Origin: CAYFMH01 sp964344775
Lineage (GTDB): Bacteria; Patescibacteriota; Gracilibacteria; UBA4473
DNA: 54,770 nt
Reading direction: 5' to 3'
NCBI GenBank assembly: GCA_964344775.1
Contig: CAYFOO010000004.1
Span: 1 to 54,770, forward strand
Part shown: in pieces, positions 13,901-20,353 of the stretch
Position numbering within the stretch: position 1 is the stretch's first letter
How the letters are laid out: every line of letters starts with the position of its first letter
The notes under the pieces: generated by a model
The model's input: only the letters and a program-made list of their open reading frames with translations
Database searches by the model: none
Told to the model about the DNA's origin: nothing
Translations under genes and position numbers: made by a program

Positions 13901-14655
13901 GGATTTTCACTATCTGGAAGTGTTGGAACTTCTGCTTCAATTCCTGATTTTTTAAGTTCTTCGGCCAACCATGGAAACCAATTTCCTTCTGGAAATCCGC
14001 CCCAACCGTGTAAAATTATCACCCGAGATTTTTTTTCTGAATCCTGTGTTTGATCCTCAATAAAATCAGTAATCTTAAAAAACCATTGATTGAGCTCTTT
14101 TTGCTCCACTTCATTTTTGCACCGTTCACACTTCCCATTTTCAACCTGTTCGTTGGCCAGCACGGTTTTGCAATCCTCGCACCAGTTGACCGGAGCTTTC
14201 TTTTTGTAGGCCAGCCCCTGCTCGTAGAGAAAAAGAAACCACCACTGCGTCCATCGGTAGTACTCTGGTGAACAGGTAGAAATCTCTCGATCCCAATCGT
14301 ATGAGAATCCCAGAGATTTGATTTGTCCTCGGAAAGTTTCGATATTTTGGGCGGTTGATTCGGCGGGATGAATTTTGGTTTTGATCGCATAATTCTCTGC
14401 CGGCAGTCCAAAAGAATCCCATCCCATCGGATGAAGTACTTCATCTCCTCGCATCCTTCGATACCGAGAAAAAATATCCGTCGCTGTGTATCCCTCCGGA
14501 TGTCCTACATGCAACCCCGCTCCCGAAGGGTACGGAAACATATCCAGAGCGTAGAATTTTGGCTTTTTCGAGTCGTCTGAAGATTTGAAAGTTTTATTTT
14601 TTGCCCAATATTCCTGCCATTTTTTCTCGATTTTTTGGTGGTCGTAAAGTTCCAT
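10966..14655 (-). CDS. leuS: Leucyl-tRNA synthetase with two inserted foreign domains
   Basis: It charges tRNA-Leu. All core parts are present: the class I HVGH motif (residues 49-52), zinc-type Cys pairs (159-179 and around IIHCPDCG), an editing domain with TTRSDTLFG and AHDDRDFEF, KMSKS in EDGQKMSKS, and the C-terminal anticodon domains. The protein has 1229 residues against about 810-870 usually. The excess is two in-frame inserts. Residues about 204-387 form an RBBP9/YdeN-type serine hydrolase; residues about 428-661 form an IS200/IS605 TnpA-like HUH transposase domain at the start of the editing domain. The frame is unbroken and both junctions rejoin normal LeuRS sequence, so this looks like a working fusion. 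Confidence 0.95.
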   Translation of the reverse strand: MELYDHQKIEKKWQEYWAKNKTFKSSDDSKKPKFYALDMFPYPSGAGLHVGHPEGYTATDIFSRYRRMRGDEVLHPMGWDSFGLPAENYAIKTKIHPAESTAQNIETFRGQIKSLGFSYDWDREISTCSPEYYRWTQWWFLFLYEQGLAYKKKAPVNWCEDCKTVLANEQVENGKCERCKNEVEQKELNQWFFKITDFIEDQTQDSEKKSRVIILHGWGGFPEGNWFPWLAEELKKSGIEAEVPTLPDSENPNWEKWSKALDTLKLDKNTVVVGHSLGGTLITRYLEDRKIKIKKAFLIAAPFTNCNIPEITDITKQPVSEFVRNLSDFEIWGSDNDPYVSQEEAQKYGNVLAKSVKTFPSAEHFMTTDFPELLDQVKTVVTKNITSGLISGLDKIDWPESTKLSQQNWIGKSEGAEVDFEIERNGEIAAEMSLVEDRLENVLLVTWNTVQPEGDSTSSSLNLGIHSRDNEIGTNDPEDKTFVRGEKLIDTKQKAKVILQALQEAELNANEDFGIIEAVATKNHVHALIWISEDIDVAQTVKKLKGVSSRRFYQYFCATSGGMNSTVKEGMKEDDITDDVDNPTIKNEYKRNNVPSSLTQEFIPELGLAPTNQWNDTKNCNRLWREGYHFSRVNTAADLERAYEYLRSHKEKEELAVFLSEAPYKITVFTTRSDTLFGATFMVLAPEHPLVEKITTAEQKSEIEKYIETTKHKSDLDRQAEKEKTGVFTGGYATNPVNNEKIPVWIADYVMMGYGTGAIMAVPAHDDRDFEFAEKYQIPITEVVKPDEKVEGCFAGEGTAINSDFLDGLRTPEAKAKMIDWLEKKKLGTRKTTYKLRDWLVSRQRYWGAPIPIIHCPDCGEVPVPASELPVELPTDVDFMPTGESPLGQSKTFHDVKCPKCGSEKAERENDTMDTFVCSSWYFFRYADPGNEKKFGNTEKMNDWLPVDLYVGGAEHTVLHLLYSRFFTKAAHRAGLIDFDEPFAKLRHQGMILAEDGQKMSKSLGNVINPDEIVQKYGADTLRMYEMFMGPFDQAISWSTTATEGIYKFLHKVWRLYQEKELTECGKEGCKIAPKGLPQMMHKTIKKVTEDIEGFRFNTAISQMMIFINFAQKGESMPRPAAENFCKLLAPFAPHLAEEIWHEILDKKETITYEPWPEYNPDLVVDEMVTYAVQINGKIRGDFEISKDAGKDEVLTAAKEIEKVQKYLAEGEVVKEIFVPGKIVGFVMK
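12845..12972. repeat. Inverted pair of REP-like palindromes inside the leuS insert
   Basis: GGAATGAATTCC followed by GTTAAGGAAG and GACATTA words (12845-12880) faces its reverse complement (12927-12972), with arms of about 36-46 nt. A third copy (13253-13286, GGGAATGAATTCCC then AAGTTAAG) lies upstream in the same reading frame. All are translated, giving the variable segments SSLTQEFIPELG and NSTVKEGMKEDD. Confidence 0.8.
13253..13286. repeat. Third REP-like palindrome in the leuS insert
   Basis: The palindrome GGGAATGAATTCCC is followed by AAGTTAAG, in the same orientation as the copy at 12845 and encoding LNLGIHSRDNE in the fusion protein. Confidence 0.7.
13495..14046 (-). other. RBBP9/YdeN-type alpha/beta-hydrolase domain inserted in leuS
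   Basis: Residues about 204-387 of the fused LeuRS. An oxyanion segment HGWGG (216-220), nucleophile Ser276 in GHSLGG, acid Asp337 in GSDNDPYV and His364 in SAEHF form a complete catalytic triad. The opening FPEGNWFPWLAEEL and VPTLPDS match the RBBP9/YdeN family of small serine hydrolases. It sits between the zinc-type CxxC knuckle of LeuRS and the strand leading to its editing domain. Substrate unknown; editing of mischarged tRNA by the hydrolase would be pure speculation. Confidence 0.85.
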
Positions 14656-14751
14656 TTTTAAATAATTTTTAAGACGACAAAATTCTTATAGAGGAAAAAC
14701 AAAAAAAGAAAAGTTTGATAAAATTTAAAAATAAACTATTTCATTTTTGCC

Positions 14752-15351
14752 ATGGAAAAAATTGAATGGAACCAAATATTGGAATCCTGGAAAGAAAGAG
14801 AAGCCGATGAATTTTGGAAAGATTTTTATCAAGCGAGAGGATTTGAAAGTTGGGAAGACTGGAGATGGGCTTACATTCATCTGATGCGACTCCCAAAAAG
14901 AGAATGGCGAGTGGAAACTTTAGAAGATCCAGTTGAATTTTTTAGAAATGCTTATTGCAATGCCCTAACCGGATGGAAGAAATTTTACAAAGAACGTTCT
15001 CGATCGCGATTTGAAGATCTGGCCGGCCATCCTTTTTTTGAAAAAGATCACGAAAAAATCCAAGGAATCCGATCCAATTTTCCCCCAAATAGCCAAATAA
15101 TCGCTCTGAAAAAAGGACAAAAAACACTCATTGTGGAAGGTCATCATCGAGCTTACGTGGCCGCAAATACTGCCGGAATATCTGTTCCTCCAATTAATCT
15201 TGTTTGGAGTGAAACAGAATTGCATTCCGGTGAGTTTGATGATTTATTCGACCCCAGCACTTATGAAGAAGCACGCAATAAAGCATTAAGAATTTCTGGG
15301 CTAGTCAGAGCACAAGTAAAAAAGGTGGTCCCTGGTCTTTTCCAGTCCTAA
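14752..15351 (+). CDS. Hypothetical protein with a ParB/sulfiredoxin-like motif
   Basis: A 199-residue protein I cannot name. The N-terminal half is rich in Trp and charged residues (WNQILESWKEREADEFW, then WEDWRWAY). The middle has IIALKKGQKTLIVEGHHRAYVA, where strand-EGHHR resembles the GxxR/GHHR signature of the ParB/Srx fold, which binds nucleotide phosphates. No helix-turn-helix is obvious. It starts about 100 nt from the divergent leuS start and ends in a 4-nt overlap with the convergent gene downstream. An ATP- or CTP-binding role is an inference from one motif. Confidence 0.7.
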   Translation: MEKIEWNQILESWKEREADEFWKDFYQARGFESWEDWRWAYIHLMRLPKREWRVETLEDPVEFFRNAYCNALTGWKKFYKERSRSRFEDLAGHPFFEKDHEKIQGIRSNFPPNSQIIALKKGQKTLIVEGHHRAYVAANTAGISVPPINLVWSETELHSGEFDDLFDPSTYEEARNKALRISGLVRAQVKKVVPGLFQS

Positions 15352-15665
15352 AAATACTGATCATAAATCTCCGGATGTTTGGCCTTGATCCGAGCCTTGA
15401 TCAGATCATAAGTATCATCCACCGCATCGATCTTTGGTAGAAGCATGGCAGAAAACTTTTTCTCCTTTTCTTTTTTTGTTTTCTCCAACTTTTCCAATGA
15501 TTCTTTAAACTTCAAAGCTCTCTTTCTCAGGGCATTTAGAGAAGCCGCACTCAAAATTCCATGAATTTTTTTGAAAATCTGCGGATAAGCCGCATGAATT
15601 TCCAGCAGTTTTTTAATCTTTGGCGATTTTCTCGCCCAGACGAGGCGGACCGTTGCTTTTGACAT
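15348..15665 (-). CDS. Small helical, Lys-rich hypothetical protein
   Basis: This 105-residue protein is almost entirely predicted helix, with a charged coiled-coil-like centre (KFKESLEKLEKTKKEKEKKF) and strongly basic ends. No known family is recognised. Its stop overlaps the convergent upstream gene by 4 nt, and a spacer of about 500 bp separates its start from the ribosomal block. Basic character fits a nucleic-acid-binding role, but this is only inference. Confidence 0.6.
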   Translation of the reverse strand: MSKATVRLVWARKSPKIKKLLEIHAAYPQIFKKIHGILSAASLNALRKRALKFKESLEKLEKTKKEKEKKFSAMLLPKIDAVDDTYDLIKARIKAKHPEIYDQYF

Positions 15666-16169
15666 GATTCAGGGGGGTTAGAAATAAAGATTGTTTTGAA
15701 TGGATTGATCAAAACTTGTTAAAAATTCTCACGCATCTTTCATTAAAACAAGATTAAATTTTCAACTTTTATTTAAAACAAACGTGTACACTGAACAGGA
15801 GGTGAAAGTAGGTGTATGATTTTTTCGCTTGGACAAGCGATTTCTCAAGTCAAACAAAAAAACGTTATTTTATAACCTTTTAACGTCTTTAAAAAACATC
15901 TCAATGTTCCCCAAAAACATTTTGGTTTCTCAAAAAAATATCCCAATGTTCCAAAATAACAAAAAAAGGTTTTTAAATCTCATCTGAATATTTTTTAAAA
16001 ACATAAAGGAGAAAGAAAATCACTATTTTCTAAGCTCTATCTGTCCACCATAGTTTGTAATTGTTTTCAAAACTAACGAAGGTGGAAAAACTAAGTTCTA
16101 AGTTCTAATTGCTTATTTCCTTGACAGCCAAAACCTTTTTCATACAATCGTCCGGCTTTTTACACAAAA
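15666..16169. promoter_or_regulatory. Long leader region of the ribosomal-protein block
   Basis: About 500 bp without an obvious gene. It holds an extended -10-like TGTACACT (15786-15793), a very strong AGGAGGTGA site (15798-15806) with a tiny open frame, a CGCTTG/CAAGCG hairpin (15826-15838), and two imperfect repeats of the words ATCTCAATGTTCC and ATCCCAATGTTCC (about 15897-15955). A second SD-like site, AAGGAGAAAG, lies near 16006. Probably a promoter and structured leader for rplP onward. Confidence 0.45.
15812..15883 (+). CDS. Possible 23-residue leader peptide
   Basis: A GTG start lies 9 nt behind the unusually strong AGGAGG site and opens a 23-codon frame with several aromatic residues (YDFFAW at the start, RYFITF at the end). 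An ATG four bases later opens a different 19-codon frame. Strong SD sites are rare here, which makes the position notable, but nothing shows it is translated. Confidence 0.25.
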   Translation: MYDFFAWTSDFSSQTKKRYFITF

Positions 16170-16586
16170 ATGCTTGAACCAAAACGTACCAAACACCGAA
16201 AGCAATTCCGACTCAGATCTCAAAACAAAGGGATTTCTACTCGTGGAAATACCATCGCCTACGGAGATATTGCAATGAAAGCCACCACAGCTGGTGAGAT
16301 CTCTGCACGACAGATCGAAGCTGCTCGTCGAACAATCTCCCGAGCGATTAAACGTGGAGGAAAAGTTTGGATTCGAGTGTTCCCAGACAAAGTAATCACG
16401 GCCAAAGGGGCCGAGGTCCCAATGGGATCTGGAAAAGGTGCTCCCGACCGATGGGTCGCTCAGGTAAAACCAGGCAGAATTCTTTTTGAAATGTCTGGAG
16501 CAGAAATGCCACTCATGCGAAAAGCACTTAAACTTGCTGCTTATAAATTGTGCGTAAAGTGTAAAATTGTTTCTCACGAAGTCTAA
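16170..16586 (+). CDS. rplP: 50S ribosomal protein L16
   Basis: A protein of the large subunit near the A-site tRNA and 5S rRNA. The 138 residues are full length, with the typical start MLEPKRTKHRKQFR and conserved core GDIAMKATTAGEISARQIEAARR and PMGSGKGAPDRWVAQVKPGRI. It heads a four-gene block (L16-L29-S17-L14) in the normal S10/spc order. S3 does not precede it, and a 95-bp spacer separates it from rpmC. Confidence 0.98.
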   Translation: MLEPKRTKHRKQFRLRSQNKGISTRGNTIAYGDIAMKATTAGEISARQIEAARRTISRAIKRGGKVWIRVFPDKVITAKGAEVPMGSGKGAPDRWVAQVKPGRILFEMSGAEMPLMRKALKLAAYKLCVKCKIVSHEV

Positions 16587-16640
16587 CTATTTCGGAACGC
16601 GGAATGCGAATTTCGGAATTTAAAAATTAAAAATTAAGAT

Positions 16641-16676
16641 TTATTTAAAAATTTGAGCTTAAAAATTAAAAATTTT
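16641..16676. repeat. 36-bp direct repeat, copy 1 (before rpmC)
   Basis: TTATTTAAAAATTTGAGCTT followed by AAAAATTAAAAATTTT is identical at 27202-27237, in both cases 2-6 nt before a start codon (rpmC and aroC). Confidence 0.7.
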
Positions 16677-16681
16677 CTCTC

Positions 16682-16888
16682 ATGAAGGTACAAGAACTCC
16701 GACAACTCACGCCAAAAAAACTCTGGGAATTACTCAAAAAAACCAGGAGAGATCTGGCCGTTACTCGATTTCAATCACAAACAGGACGAGAAAAAAACAC
16801 AGCCGATATCAAAAAACAGAAGAAAACTGTCTCACGAGTGCTCACTATTTTGAAAGAAAAAATGATGTTTAACCCTAGTGAAAAATGA
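16682..16888 (+). CDS. rpmC: 50S ribosomal protein L29
   Basis: A 68-residue L29, near the peptide exit tunnel. It keeps the family's ELRQLTPKKLWELL start and the basic RRDLAVTRFQSQTGR helix hairpin. Its TGA stop overlaps the rpsQ start as ATGA, which implies translational coupling and shows that TGA is a stop in this genome. It is preceded by the 36-bp AT-rich repeat instead of a Shine-Dalgarno site. Confidence 0.95.
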   Translation: MKVQELRQLTPKKLWELLKKTRRDLAVTRFQSQTGREKNTADIKKQKKTVSRVLTILKEKMMFNPSEK

Positions 16889-17115
16889 TTACCAAAAAAG
16901 GAACTGTGACGAAAATTTCCGGCAGCAAAACTATTAAGGTGGAAGTAAACGAGTACCGAGCCCATCCGAAGTATAAAAAAAGATTCCGAGTGACCAAAAA
17001 TTTCCTCGCACACGATGAAAAAGAAGCCGCAAAAGTGGGAGACGAAGTAATCATTGAACAACACAAACCTATTTCTAAGAAAAAATGTTGGGTTCTAACC
17101 AGCAACACAAAGTAA
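16885..17115 (+). CDS. rpsQ: 30S ribosomal protein S17
   Basis: A 76-residue OB-fold protein binding 16S rRNA. It shows KGTVTKISGSKTIKVEVNEYRAHPKYKKR, with His-Pro-Lys-Tyr matching the S17 signature, and a conserved DEVIIEQHKPISKKK end. It overlaps rpmC by 4 nt and is separated from rplN by a single base, so the three genes form a tight unit. Confidence 0.96.
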   Translation: MITKKGTVTKISGSKTIKVEVNEYRAHPKYKKRFRVTKNFLAHDEKEAAKVGDEVIIEQHKPISKKKCWVLTSNTK

Positions 17116-17116
17116 A

Positions 17117-17485
17117 ATGATCCAAATGCAAACACGGCTACGGGTAGCAGATAACACTGGTGCAAAAGAAGTACAGTGTATCAAAGTGCTAGGTGGATCA
17201 AAAAGACGATACGCTGGGATCGGAGATGTGATTGTGGTAAGTGTAAAAACGGCCGCTCCAAAAGGCGTAGTAAAAAAGAAATCAGTAGAACGAGCGGTAA
17301 TTGTCCGACAAAGAAATACAATTCGCCGACCTGATGGATCATCTCTACGTTTCGACGAGAATGCCGTCGTGATCGTAAATGCTGAAAATCAACCAAAAGG
17401 AACTCGTGTGTTTGGGCCGATCGCTCGAGAACTGAGAGGAAAAGGATTTCAAAAGATTATTTCGCTCGCACCAGAAGTATTATAA
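17117..17485 (+). CDS. rplN: 50S ribosomal protein L14
   Basis: Full-length 122-residue L14. MIQMQTRLRVADNTGAKEVQCIKV and the signature GVVKKKSVERAVIVRQ, plus RVFGPIARELRGKGFQKIISLAPEV, are unmistakable. It is normally followed by L24 and L5; here it is followed at once by a word-repeat element with an IVP gene on the other strand, so the spc operon is cut at this point. Confidence 0.98.
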   Translation: MIQMQTRLRVADNTGAKEVQCIKVLGGSKRRYAGIGDVIVVSVKTAAPKGVVKKKSVERAVIVRQRNTIRRPDGSSLRFDENAVVIVNAENQPKGTRVFGPIARELRGKGFQKIISLAPEVL

Positions 17486-17486
17486 A

Positions 17487-17522
17487 GGTTGTAAGTTGTA
17501 AGAGTTGTAGGTTGTAGGGAGG
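17487..17522. repeat. TTGTAGG-word element, left arm around IVP gene 1
   Basis: AAGGTTGTAAGTTGTAAGAG followed by TTGTAGGTTGTAGGG. Its reverse complement, split by a CCCGAGTCCTCGGG hairpin, lies at 17949-18022. A further direct copy is at 17889-17921. Confidence 0.7.
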
Positions 17523-17526
17523 TTTT

Positions 17527-17886
17527 TTAGTTTTGGATTGATTGGATAAGGCCATACAACATTCTTCCAACTTTTTCATAATCAGTAATCCTTTTTTGAG
17601 CCAAGTCTTCTTTGATGTAACCCAAGTCCTTCAAGAAATTTATGTGAACAATTGTTTCATGTTTTGATCCAACTGCCATCCATAAAAATCGTTTGTAATC
17701 TTTTTCGAAAGCTCTTCTCCCATATCCTTCCGCAATATTTGTGGGAACAGATTTTGAAGACCTTCGCACTTGATCTGCTAGATCAAATTGAATTTCTTTT
17801 GGAAATTTTAGAGATTCTTTGTGAATTTCTAAGGCTAGCTTGTAAGATAATTGATACACCTCTAATCCTTCGTAATTATTCTTCAT
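17527..17886 (-). CDS. Four-helix-bundle protein (23S rRNA intervening-sequence / IVP family), copy 1
   Basis: A 119-residue protein of the PF05635 type, the family first found in intervening sequences of 23S rRNA and including Avd-like proteins of diversity-generating retroelements. Markers are LEVYQLSYKLALEIH, the LADQVRRSSKSVPTNIAEGYGRR segment and KHETIVHINFLKDLGYI. Function is not established; some members bind nucleic acid or help reverse transcriptases, and no reverse transcriptase is seen here. The gene lies inside inverted TTGTAGG-word repeats between rplN and xth, like IVS elements, whose gene sits between inverted arms. A second member is at 45951-46295. Confidence 0.9.
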   Translation of the reverse strand: MKNNYEGLEVYQLSYKLALEIHKESLKFPKEIQFDLADQVRRSSKSVPTNIAEGYGRRAFEKDYKRFLWMAVGSKHETIVHINFLKDLGYIKEDLAQKRITDYEKVGRMLYGLIQSIQN

Positions 17887-17948
17887 TTTGCAAAGGTTGT
17901 AAGTGGGAAGTTGTAGGTTGTAAGTAAATTTATAATGAATATAGCTTA

Positions 17949-18022
17949 ATCCCTACAACTTAGCCTACTCCGCCGTCCCGAGTCCTCGGGACGAAGGCCG
18001 GACAACCTATAACCTACAACCT
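17949..18022. repeat. TTGTAGG-word element, right arm around IVP gene 1
   Basis: CCCTACAACTTA...ACAACCTATAACCTACAACCTT is the inverse of the left arm. It is interrupted by a CCGCC-GTCCCGAGTCCTCGGGAC-GAAGG hairpin like that beside tRNA-Thr. Confidence 0.65.
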
Positions 18023-18796
18023 TCAAATCTCAATCTCCAATAATACCGGACAATGATCCGAGCCCATCTGATCATTCAGATATTCGATCTTTTTGACGTG
18101 TGAAAACAAGGCCTCATCCACAAAAAAATAATCAATCCGCCAGCCGATATTCCGATCACGGGCCCGCGTGATTACATGCCACCAGGAATAAATCACTTTT
18201 TCTGGATGTATTTTTCGAAAAACGTCGACCCATTTATTTTCAATCACTTTCGTTACCCAGGCTCGCTCCTCTGGAAGAAATCCAATGGATTCTTCATTTT
18301 CTTTTGGTCGAGCGAGGTCAATTTCTTCGTGAGCACAATTCACATCCCCAGCCCAGATCACTTTTTTGCCAGACTCGCGAAGAGAATTTACGTAACCAAG
18401 AAACTGCTCATAGAAATCGAGCTTTCCCAGCCAGGCCTCTGGTGATTTCCCGCCATTTGGGAAATATACTCCGAAGATAATGGTATCTCCAAAAGAAACC
18501 CCAGCGACCCGCCCTTCGTCATCATCAAAATTTGGCATTCCAGAAAGAAATTCAATATCGGAAAATAAATTATTTTTTACCCAAATTGCCGTCCCAGCAT
18601 AACCTGGTTTCTCTGCCGGATGATAAAACTGCACGTACTCGGGATGCTCGACGAGAAATTTGGAAAGTTGTTCTTGTTTCGCCTTCGTTTCTTGGATGAG
18701 AAAGATGTCCGGATCATGCGTTTCAAGAAAATGATGGAGCTCTTTTTTCCGCTCCACCGCACGAATACCGTTCACATTCCAAGAAATAATCTTCAT
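18023..18796 (-). CDS. xth: Exodeoxyribonuclease III / AP endonuclease
   Basis: It cuts DNA at abasic sites and trims 3' ends in base-excision repair. The 257 residues carry the EEP-fold motifs in order: ISWNVNGIRA, the metal-binding Glu in LIQETKA, the YFPNGG loop, WAGDVNCAH with the catalytic Asp-Asn, YSWWH with RNIGWRIDYFF, and the final GSDHCPV with the catalytic Asp-His. All active residues are present. The start is one base from the RAYT gene stop, and both lie on the minus strand. Confidence 0.96.
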   Translation of the reverse strand: MKIISWNVNGIRAVERKKELHHFLETHDPDIFLIQETKAKQEQLSKFLVEHPEYVQFYHPAEKPGYAGTAIWVKNNLFSDIEFLSGMPNFDDDEGRVAGVSFGDTIIFGVYFPNGGKSPEAWLGKLDFYEQFLGYVNSLRESGKKVIWAGDVNCAHEEIDLARPKENEESIGFLPEERAWVTKVIENKWVDVFRKIHPEKVIYSWWHVITRARDRNIGWRIDYFFVDEALFSHVKKIEYLNDQMGSDHCPVLLEIEI

Positions 18797-18797
18797 G

Positions 18798-19352
18798 TCA
18801 AAAAATATTATCTACCAATTCTGGAAAATTTAAAGAGGTGTATTTCCAATTATCTGGTAATTCATGTTTTTGAAAGTTGTAAGCCGTGTAATTGAAATGA
18901 TTTTCTAAATCTTTTTCGTTTCGCATCACCCGATCGTGAAATGATGGCTGCCATTTGAATTTCGAAAATTGTTTTTGATTTGTTCCATATTTTTTGATGA
19001 ATTGTTCACGCCCTTTTTTGATTGCCCCCCCAACCTGTAGCCGAGAGCTCGAGCTCTCGGCTACAATGGGATTGTATCCAATAATTTTGTTGGCATCCTG
19101 GGAAAAATAACATTTCAAACACTGCATCACTTGCGAAATATTAAACTCCTCTCCCGGTTGCAACAACAAATGAAAATGATCGTAATTCAGGCAAAATGCC
19201 AATAATTTAAATTGTTTTAAATCTTTGCAAATCCTCAATTCTTCAATCCATAAATCACAAAAAATTTCTTCTTTGAAATACGGAAAATTCTGGTACGTTT
19301 TCCCCGTGACAAAATAAATATAATCTTTATCAAAAAAGCGTTGTATTTTCAT
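18798..19352 (-). CDS. REP-associated tyrosine transposase (RAYT, Y1 HUH family)
   Basis: About 184 residues. The start was taken at MKIQRFFDKD because the frame further upstream runs into the divergent dus gene and has no family sequence. HUH is YDHFHLLL; the preceding KLLAFCLNYD strand and the KCYFSQDANKI helix are typical. WQPSFHDRVMRNEKDLENH leads to the helix with the candidate nucleophile Tyr (FNYTAYNFQKHELP). Such enzymes nick at REP hairpins and are usually single-copy domesticated transposases. A perfect 30-bp palindrome is translated inside the gene. It lies immediately upstream of xth on the same strand. Confidence 0.9.
   Translation of the reverse strand: MKIQRFFDKDYIYFVTGKTYQNFPYFKEEIFCDLWIEELRICKDLKQFKLLAFCLNYDHFHLLLQPGEEFNISQVMQCLKCYFSQDANKIIGYNPIVAESSSSRLQVGGAIKKGREQFIKKYGTNQKQFSKFKWQPSFHDRVMRNEKDLENHFNYTAYNFQKHELPDNWKYTSLNFPELVDNIF
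19036..19065. repeat. Perfect 30-bp palindrome inside the RAYT gene
   Basis: The half-site TGTAGCCGAGAGCTC is followed directly by its exact reverse complement. It encodes VAESSSSRLQ in frame in the transposase, where homologues would have a variable loop. It resembles a REP hairpin placed within the gene of its own putative transposase. Confidence 0.9.
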
Positions 19353-19384
19353 TTGCTCAAAAAACTTACCCCAAAACAATTTAT

Positions 19385-20353
19385 ATGAAAACCAATTTCT
19401 GGGAAAAAATCGAACGTCCCATACTTGTTCTCGCTCCCATGGCGGGCTACACCGAGAGTCCTTTTCGACGGCTGATAAAAGAAATTGAACCTTCCACCGT
19501 CCTCGTCTCTGAATTGATCTCGGCCGAAGGTTTACGAAGAAAAGGCGAAAAAACACTCAGAATGTGTGCCTTCACCCCAGCAGAAAAAAAATATTTTTGT
19601 ATCCAGCTTTTTGGAGCAGATGAAACCGCATTTATCGAAGCGGGAAAAGTAGTGGAAGAGCTCGGTGCGGATGGCATTGATCTCAACTTCGGCTGTCCTT
19701 CTCCCAAGGTGATCAACAGCGGCCATGGATCTGCCCTTCTCAAGGATCCGACCAGATCTGCAAAAATGATCGAACAGCTCGTGAAATCATCCAAATTGCC
19801 GGTTTCTGTGAAGATGCGACTTGGATTTTTTGACGACAAAGATCTAATCGAAACCGCCAAAAGTTTCGAATCGGCTGGAATATCTGCCCTCGCTATCCAC
19901 GGCCGAACCACGAAACAGAAATTCACCGGAGAAGCTAGCTGGGAAAAAATTTATGAGGTAAAAGAAAATCTTCGCATACCAGTAATTGGGAATGGGGATG
20001 TCACTTCGGCAGAAATCGCGAAAGAACGACTCAAAAATCTCGACGGGATCATGATCGGCCGAGCAGCTCTCACCAATCCCTGGATTTTTGTACAAACTCG
20101 AGCGATTTTGTCAGGAAAAAAAGTGCCGCCCAAACCAAATCTCGAGGAGCAGCTTAAATTTTTTCATCGTCATGCCGAACTCGCCACCGAGTTTAAAAAT
20201 GAAAAATGGGCCATGATTGAGCTAAGGAAGCATTTCGCTCACTTCGTCCGAGGAATCCCACACGCGTCAAAATACCGAGAGCAATTGATTCGGATAGAAA
20301 GTTTGGAAGAAATGGAGGGGATTTTTGAAGAAATATTAAAAAGTTGTAAGTGA
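19385..20353 (+). CDS. dus: tRNA-dihydrouridine synthase
   Basis: It reduces uridines in the D-loop of tRNA using FMN and NADPH. The 322 residues have the TIM-barrel start LAPMAGYTESPFRRL, a QLFGAD strand, NFGCPSPKV with the catalytic Cys, VKMRLGF, IHGRTTKQ and an IGNGDV...GIMIGRAAL phosphate-binding end, plus the helical C-terminal domain. The class looks DusB-like. Its last codons and stop (SCK-stop) are formed by the TTGTAAGTGA words of the downstream hairpin element, so that element has reached into the gene end. Confidence 0.94.
   Translation: MKTNFWEKIERPILVLAPMAGYTESPFRRLIKEIEPSTVLVSELISAEGLRRKGEKTLRMCAFTPAEKKYFCIQLFGADETAFIEAGKVVEELGADGIDLNFGCPSPKVINSGHGSALLKDPTRSAKMIEQLVKSSKLPVSVKMRLGFFDDKDLIETAKSFESAGISALAIHGRTTKQKFTGEASWEKIYEVKENLRIPVIGNGDVTSAEIAKERLKNLDGIMIGRAALTNPWIFVQTRAILSGKKVPPKPNLEEQLKFFHRHAELATEFKNEKWAMIELRKHFAHFVRGIPHASKYREQLIRIESLEEMEGIFEEILKSCK

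Noticed and set aside
10966..14655. leuS as a pseudogene or two fused genes
   Set aside because: The frame is continuous, both insert junctions return exactly to LeuRS sequence, and all catalytic and editing motifs remain.
17527..17886. IVP gene as accessory protein of a diversity-generating retroelement
   Set aside because: No reverse transcriptase, template repeat or variable repeat was found within the window on either side.
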